Part shown: piece after piece, positions 48,839 through 51,197 of the stretch
How the letters are laid out: each line of letters starts with the position of its first letter
Numbering within the stretch: position 1 is the stretch's first letter
Assembly (NCBI RefSeq): GCF_000374625.1
Contig: NZ_KB894776.1
Span: 1 to 51,197, forward strand
Reading direction: 5' to 3'
Length of the DNA: 51,197 bases
Origin: Allobrachymonas chironomi DSM 19884
Lineage (GTDB): Bacteria > Pseudomonadota > Gammaproteobacteria > Burkholderiales > Burkholderiaceae_C
Translations under genes and position numbers: made by a program
Notes under the pieces: model-generated
What the model was told of the DNA's origin: nothing
Database searches by the model: none
Seen by the model: only the letters and a program-made list of their open reading frames with translations

Positions 48839-49351
48839 TCAGCGACGGCGCAGCGCCGTGCGGAACCAGCCCAGACAGACCAGCACGATGGCAGCGAAGC
48901 CGACAAAAGACCAGTTGGCAATCGTGCCACCCAGGAAGGTCCAGTCGATCGCCGTGCAATCACCGCTGCCGGCAAAGATGCGCGGCAGCGCCTGGCTCAG
49001 CGGCAGCTGCTCGATCATGCCGTAAAAGTCACGCCCGCAGCTGTAGAACTCGGGCGGATACCATTGCAGCCAGGACTGGCGTGCCGCCGTAAAGGCACCG
49101 AACAGCGCCACCGGCAGGATTAGGCCCATTGCCGCCAGCGCCGTGCGGCAGCCCCCTGCCACCGCACCCAGCAAGGCCAGGATCAGCACCACAATATAGG
49201 CATAGCGCTGCACGATGCACATTGGGCAGGGTGTCAGGCCCAGGCCGTACTGCAGGTACATGCCGAAGCTCAGCATGCCCAAAATCACGGCCGCCATCCA
49301 CAACAGGGTACGGCGCGGGGTAGAGAAGAACAGGTTGATGAGACTGGTCAT
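48839..49351 (-). CDS. dsbB: Disulfide bond formation protein B
   Basis: DsbB is an inner-membrane protein that reoxidises DsbA and passes electrons to quinone. The 170 residues contain four membrane segments. The first cysteine pair is in LTPCPMCIVQRYAY, and the second pair is in the periplasmic loop (FYSCGRDFYG and GSGDCTAIDWTFLG). ATG 49351 gives the expected MTSLINLFFSTPRRTL start. The open frame continues upstream but is not conserved-looking. It is the first gene of an apparent dsbB-gamma-epsilon transcription unit. A possible -10 (TAATAT, 49412-49407) lies upstream. Confidence 0.94.
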   Translation of the reverse strand: MTSLINLFFSTPRRTLLWMAAVILGMLSFGMYLQYGLGLTPCPMCIVQRYAYIVVLILALLGAVAGGCRTALAAMGLILPVALFGAFTAARQSWLQWYPPEFYSCGRDFYGMIEQLPLSQALPRIFAGSGDCTAIDWTFLGGTIANWSFVGFAAIVLVCLGWFRTALRRR

Positions 49352-49669
49352 GTTGGCGATTTCCAGGACAGGCCGCATGAGACGGCAGGATGCCGCGGCA
49401 GACTGGATATTATTCCTGAAATGCACCTTTTTGCGCAGTGCAGCATGAAGCCCGTGCAGGAAAAGCGGCCATCTTGTCAGCAAGGGCCCGGAGAGATTCG
49501 AATTCTCCGGTTAACCAATTGAATTCATTATGATTTTTCGGGGTGACTTTCGATCTTTGCCCCCACTTGTTCCCCTATACCGCTTTGTTCCCCCACTTTT
49601 TTGTAACAGGGGCCCGAAAACGCGGGAAATTGACGCCATTTTAAGACGCTTTGGGGGAACATGGCGCCA
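49352..49669 (-). other. Gene-free stretch between dsbB and prophage remnant
   Basis: No convincing coding region is visible. The dsbB-proximal part should hold its promoter. From about 49510 the DNA becomes AT-rich and contains TTGTTCCCC twice (49567-49575, 49585-49593) and the inverse GGGGAACA once (49654-49661). The imperfect palindrome at 49488-49510 marks the probable chromosome/prophage boundary. A plus-strand open frame from 49530 has no recognisable product. Confidence 0.6.
49488..49510. repeat. Imperfect palindrome, possible attachment-site remnant
   Basis: CCGGAGA and TCTCCGG (7-bp stem) flank GATTCGAAT, which resembles a tRNA T loop (TTCGAAT). A complete tRNA cannot be folded around it on either strand. 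It lies where chromosomal genes give way to phage genes, as expected of an att site derived from a tRNA end, but no second copy is in the window. Confidence 0.4.
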
Positions 49670-49978
49670 TCACTTTGATGCACCTTCAGCTTGGTTCTTC
49701 ACGGCCTCAACCACTTCCGGAGCGGCCTTTGCCTGAACGGTCTTGGCTTGCTTGATGGTGTTGACGTGTACGCCGGAGATTGCGGCCAGCTCGGCAGTGG
49801 ACTTTGAGGGTGGACATTCAGTGTCCACCCTGCCCTCATGTTGGTTTGAGCCAACTGGCTTCCACGCGCACGCGGGAAGAAGCTTATCACTTGAAGCCGT
49901 TTCAAGTGACGAACGCCCTCGCCCACGCGCACGCGGGAAGAAGCCCTTTCGGATTTCAAATCCAAGTGGGCCGAACGA
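49670..49978 (-). pseudogene. C-terminal remnant of a phage/plasmid ParB-like DNA-binding protein
   Basis: A minus-strand frame is open from 49978 to the TGA at 49672-49670. Its last third reads STAELAAISGVHVNTIKQAK followed by TVQAKAAPEVVEAVKNQAEG, a helix-turn-helix pattern as found near the end of ParB-like phage proteins. No ATG exists in frame. The only plausible start is a GTG inside VDTECPPSK, behind AGGGCAGG. The upstream part coincides with palindromes and direct repeats, so its coding status is doubtful. It is probably a fragment fused behind the head-tail adaptor by deletion. Confidence 0.5.
49808..49963. repeat. Cluster of four palindromes and two 22-bp direct repeats at 61-bp spacing
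   Basis: The palindromes are 49808-49830 (9-bp stem, 5-nt loop), 49840-49855 (5-bp stem), 49887-49909 (9-bp stem, 5-nt loop) and 49951-49963 (6-bp stem, 1-nt loop). The direct repeats, which begin CCACGCGCACGCGGGAAGAA, are at 49862-49883 and 49923-49944 and are identical over 22 bases. Each repeat is followed within 3-7 bases by a palindrome of different sequence. No further copies were seen at plus or minus 61 bases. Confidence 0.85.
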
Positions 49979-50296
49979 TCACCCCACCACCTTGCACAGC
50001 AGCTCCAGCGTCCGGCCAGCGCTGTGACGGTCGATCACGGCCGTGATGTTCATCTGCTTGCCCTTGTGCGTCAGCCGGTCAGCAGGCGTGATGCCAGGCC
50101 GGTAGCGCATGATGATGCGCACATCACCGATAGCCGTCACCGCGTCAGCAGCAATCACCTCCCGACCCGTCAGCGGCAGCACAGCGGCCCAGAACGTCCC
50201 CACCGTCTCCCAGCCCTCCGTCCAGGCTCCGGATGCGTCCTTGTACTCCCCGAAGCGCTCCAGCGTCACGCGCTGGTCAAGTTCTCCGGCCCTCAT
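49979..50296 (-). CDS. Phage head-tail adaptor (SPP1 gp16-like)
   Basis: The 105-residue protein is of the phage head-tail joining family. It begins MRAGELDQRVTLERF and contains GTFWAAVLPLTGRE and RIIMRYRPGITPADRL, the usual course of this small beta-barrel protein that closes the head-tail interface. ATG 50296 overlaps the connector gene by 4 bases, the normal gene order in HK97-like morphogenesis modules. The tail genes that should follow are missing. Confidence 0.88.
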   Translation of the reverse strand: MRAGELDQRVTLERFGEYKDASGAWTEGWETVGTFWAAVLPLTGREVIAADAVTAIGDVRIIMRYRPGITPADRLTHKGKQMNITAVIDRHSAGRTLELLCKVVG

Positions 50297-50565
50297 AGCG
50301 CCATCACTCGATAGGGTTGCAGCAGACGCTCAAAAGTCCGGTTGCCGTGCAACGGGCGGTCTGTCTGCCCCTCGCGGTTCTCGTACAGATCACCCACACG
50401 CAGCAGGATGGCAGCGCGTACAGGCGCAGGCATGGCGCTGGGTAGCTCGATGCCCAGATAATCGGCCACAGACGCTTCTGCGGCGTCCATGTAGGCGTGC
50501 AGCAGGCTATCTTCGTCGCTCGTCTCGATGCGCAGGTGCTGCTTGACTTCGATCAGTGTCAGCAT
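50293..50565 (-). CDS. Phage head-tail connector (HK97 gp6-like)
   Basis: The 90-residue all-helical protein begins MLTLIEVKQHLRIETSDEDSL and continues YMDAAEASVADYLGI, the pattern of gp6-like connectors that bind below the portal. A GAGGAAC ribosome site precedes ATG 50565. It overlaps the adaptor gene. The capsid, protease and portal genes that usually precede it are absent; the terminase gene lies only 140 bases upstream, and those 140 bases hold nothing I can recognise. Confidence 0.88.
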   Translation of the reverse strand: MLTLIEVKQHLRIETSDEDSLLHAYMDAAEASVADYLGIELPSAMPAPVRAAILLRVGDLYENREGQTDRPLHGNRTFERLLQPYRVMAL

Positions 50566-50705
50566 GTCAGTTCCTCATGAATGGATGAATAGGTGCCGGT
50601 CGCGGGCGTCCGACGCATCCCACCGGCTGACGGGGTTTTCTTCCAGCGCGGCACTGTCCGTCTGATCCGCGTCCGGGATACGCCTTGCGGCACCCCCCGG
50701 CAGGG

Positions 50706-51197
50706 TTACACAAAATAGATGCCGGTAAAGGCTTCTTCCTCGGCCATGCTCGTCGCCAGGCCCATCGCCATGGCAAGCGCCTGCATACCGTCGATGCGGC
50801 CTGTCTGACGGCTCTTGTCCAGCTTCCTGTTTCCGGCAGGATCGCGCACGGTCGTTGCGTTTGCCGCGCACATCGTCAATACCGGGTGCATACCGTGCGC
50901 TATGCGCTCGTTCAGCAGCTCGGCTTCCAAAGCGTCCAGCGCGGGCGACATGCTGGCGTAGCCTTGTCCCCATGGGGTCAAAGGCACATCAGCGCCGATC
51001 CTGTCCAGTTCCTTTTGCAGCACGTCGATGCGCCAGCGGTCGAATGCGATCCCTTGCACGTTGCAGGTGCTGCATATCTCGGCCAGCTCGCGGGCGATCG
51101 CCTCGTAATCGATCGTTCTGCCGGGTGTCGTATGCAACTGACCCTCTCTGACCCACACGTCATAGGGCGCACGGTCACGCCTTGCACGCTCTGCCAC
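50706..51197 (-). CDS. Phage terminase large subunit, C-terminal part (5' end outside window)
   Basis: The 163 residues to the window edge match the nuclease half of large terminases that cut and package phage DNA. Recognisable parts are GIAFDRWRIDVLQKELDRIG, SMSPALDALEAELL, HGMHPVLTMCAANA, and DPAGNRKLDKSRQTGRIDG near the end. The ATPase half must lie beyond the right edge. The stop is a TAA close to 50706. Whether the full gene is intact cannot be seen. Confidence 0.88.
   Translation of the reverse strand: MAERARRDRAPYDVWVREGQLHTTPGRTIDYEAIARELAEICSTCNVQGIAFDRWRIDVLQKELDRIGADVPLTPWGQGYASMSPALDALEAELLNERIAHGMHPVLTMCAANATTVRDPAGNRKLDKSRQTGRIDGMQALAMAMGLATSMAEEEAFTGIYFV

Noticed and set aside
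49481..49530. A tRNA gene or tmRNA 3' end at the dsbB/prophage border
   Set aside because: Only a T-loop-like TTCGAAT is present. The closing pair next to the loop is wrong, and no acceptor or anticodon stem can be formed on either strand.
49862..49944. A CRISPR array of type I-E, suggested by repeats with 61-bp period
   Set aside because: Only two repeat copies exist, identity covers 22 rather than about 29 bases, the intervening DNA holds palindromes, and there are no cas genes in the window.
49743..50027. A plus-strand 94-residue open frame over the repeat cluster
   Set aside because: It lies antisense to the phage remnant and reads similarly only because the region is palindromic; no start context or family features.

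Overview
The window is a GC-rich chromosomal segment from a betaproteobacterium, most probably order Burkholderiales. The evidence is gene content and order: smc-zipA-ligA facing dapC-dapD-dapE, map-glnD, pepA-holC facing lptF-lptG, and hrpA facing argA. I cannot fix the genus. Almost all of the sequence is ordinary housekeeping backbone, densely packed with many 4-base ATGA stop/start overlaps. It is framed by mobile DNA at both ends: the terminus of a Tn21-type Tn3-family transposon on the left and a decayed tailed-phage prophage on the right.

Layout. 1-183: end of a Tn3-family transposase gene plus its 38-bp terminal inverted repeat. 278-9580 (minus): purL, then a four-gene B12 uptake operon (TonB-dependent receptor, binding lipoprotein, permease, ATPase) behind a cobalamin riboswitch. 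9703-14528 (plus): map, glnD and a DAHP synthase gene. 14613-16078: tRNA-Leu(UAA), a broken ZIP-type metal transporter gene and a GIY-YIG/DUF4357 gene with a foreign look. 16125-24477 (minus): smc, zipA and ligA in tight order, followed by a CYTH-CHAD gene. 24608-30346 (plus): dapC, dapD, dapE, a YheS-type ABC-F gene and a small GlsB/YmgE membrane protein. 30426-32237: a lipoprotein gene facing a branched-chain amino-acid binding lipoprotein gene. 32406-34450 (minus): pepA-holC. 34487-37136 (plus): lptF-lptG-cbiX, overlapping at every junction. 37203-39512 (plus): tRNA-Pro(CGG), a CysB-family regulator and a YbdL-type aminotransferase. 39594-40646 (minus): two alanine-rich lipoproteins, one carrying a cytochrome c domain. 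40751-47402: hrpA (minus) facing argA and ppk2 (plus). 47474-49351 (minus): dsbB followed closely by stand-alone F1-ATPase gamma and epsilon genes. 49352-51197 (minus): palindrome- and repeat-rich DNA and prophage remnants.

How the genes work together. Lysine and peptidoglycan precursor synthesis is represented by dapC, dapD and dapE. Cell division, chromosome structure and DNA repair are represented by zipA, smc and ligA, and outer-membrane LPS export by lptF and lptG. Nitrogen signalling and amino-acid synthesis are represented by glnD, aroG-type and argA. cbiX, cysB and ybdL form a sulfur/siroheme neighbourhood.

The most unusual item is the gamma-epsilon pair. Both ATP-synthase rotor genes are intact and overlap by 11 bases, but the beta gene that normally lies between them and all other atp genes are absent. 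The gamma N-terminus departs from the usual motif and the pair sits just behind dsbB. Also worth a second look are two 22-bp repeats at exactly 61-bp spacing, interleaved with four palindromes, in the prophage remnant.
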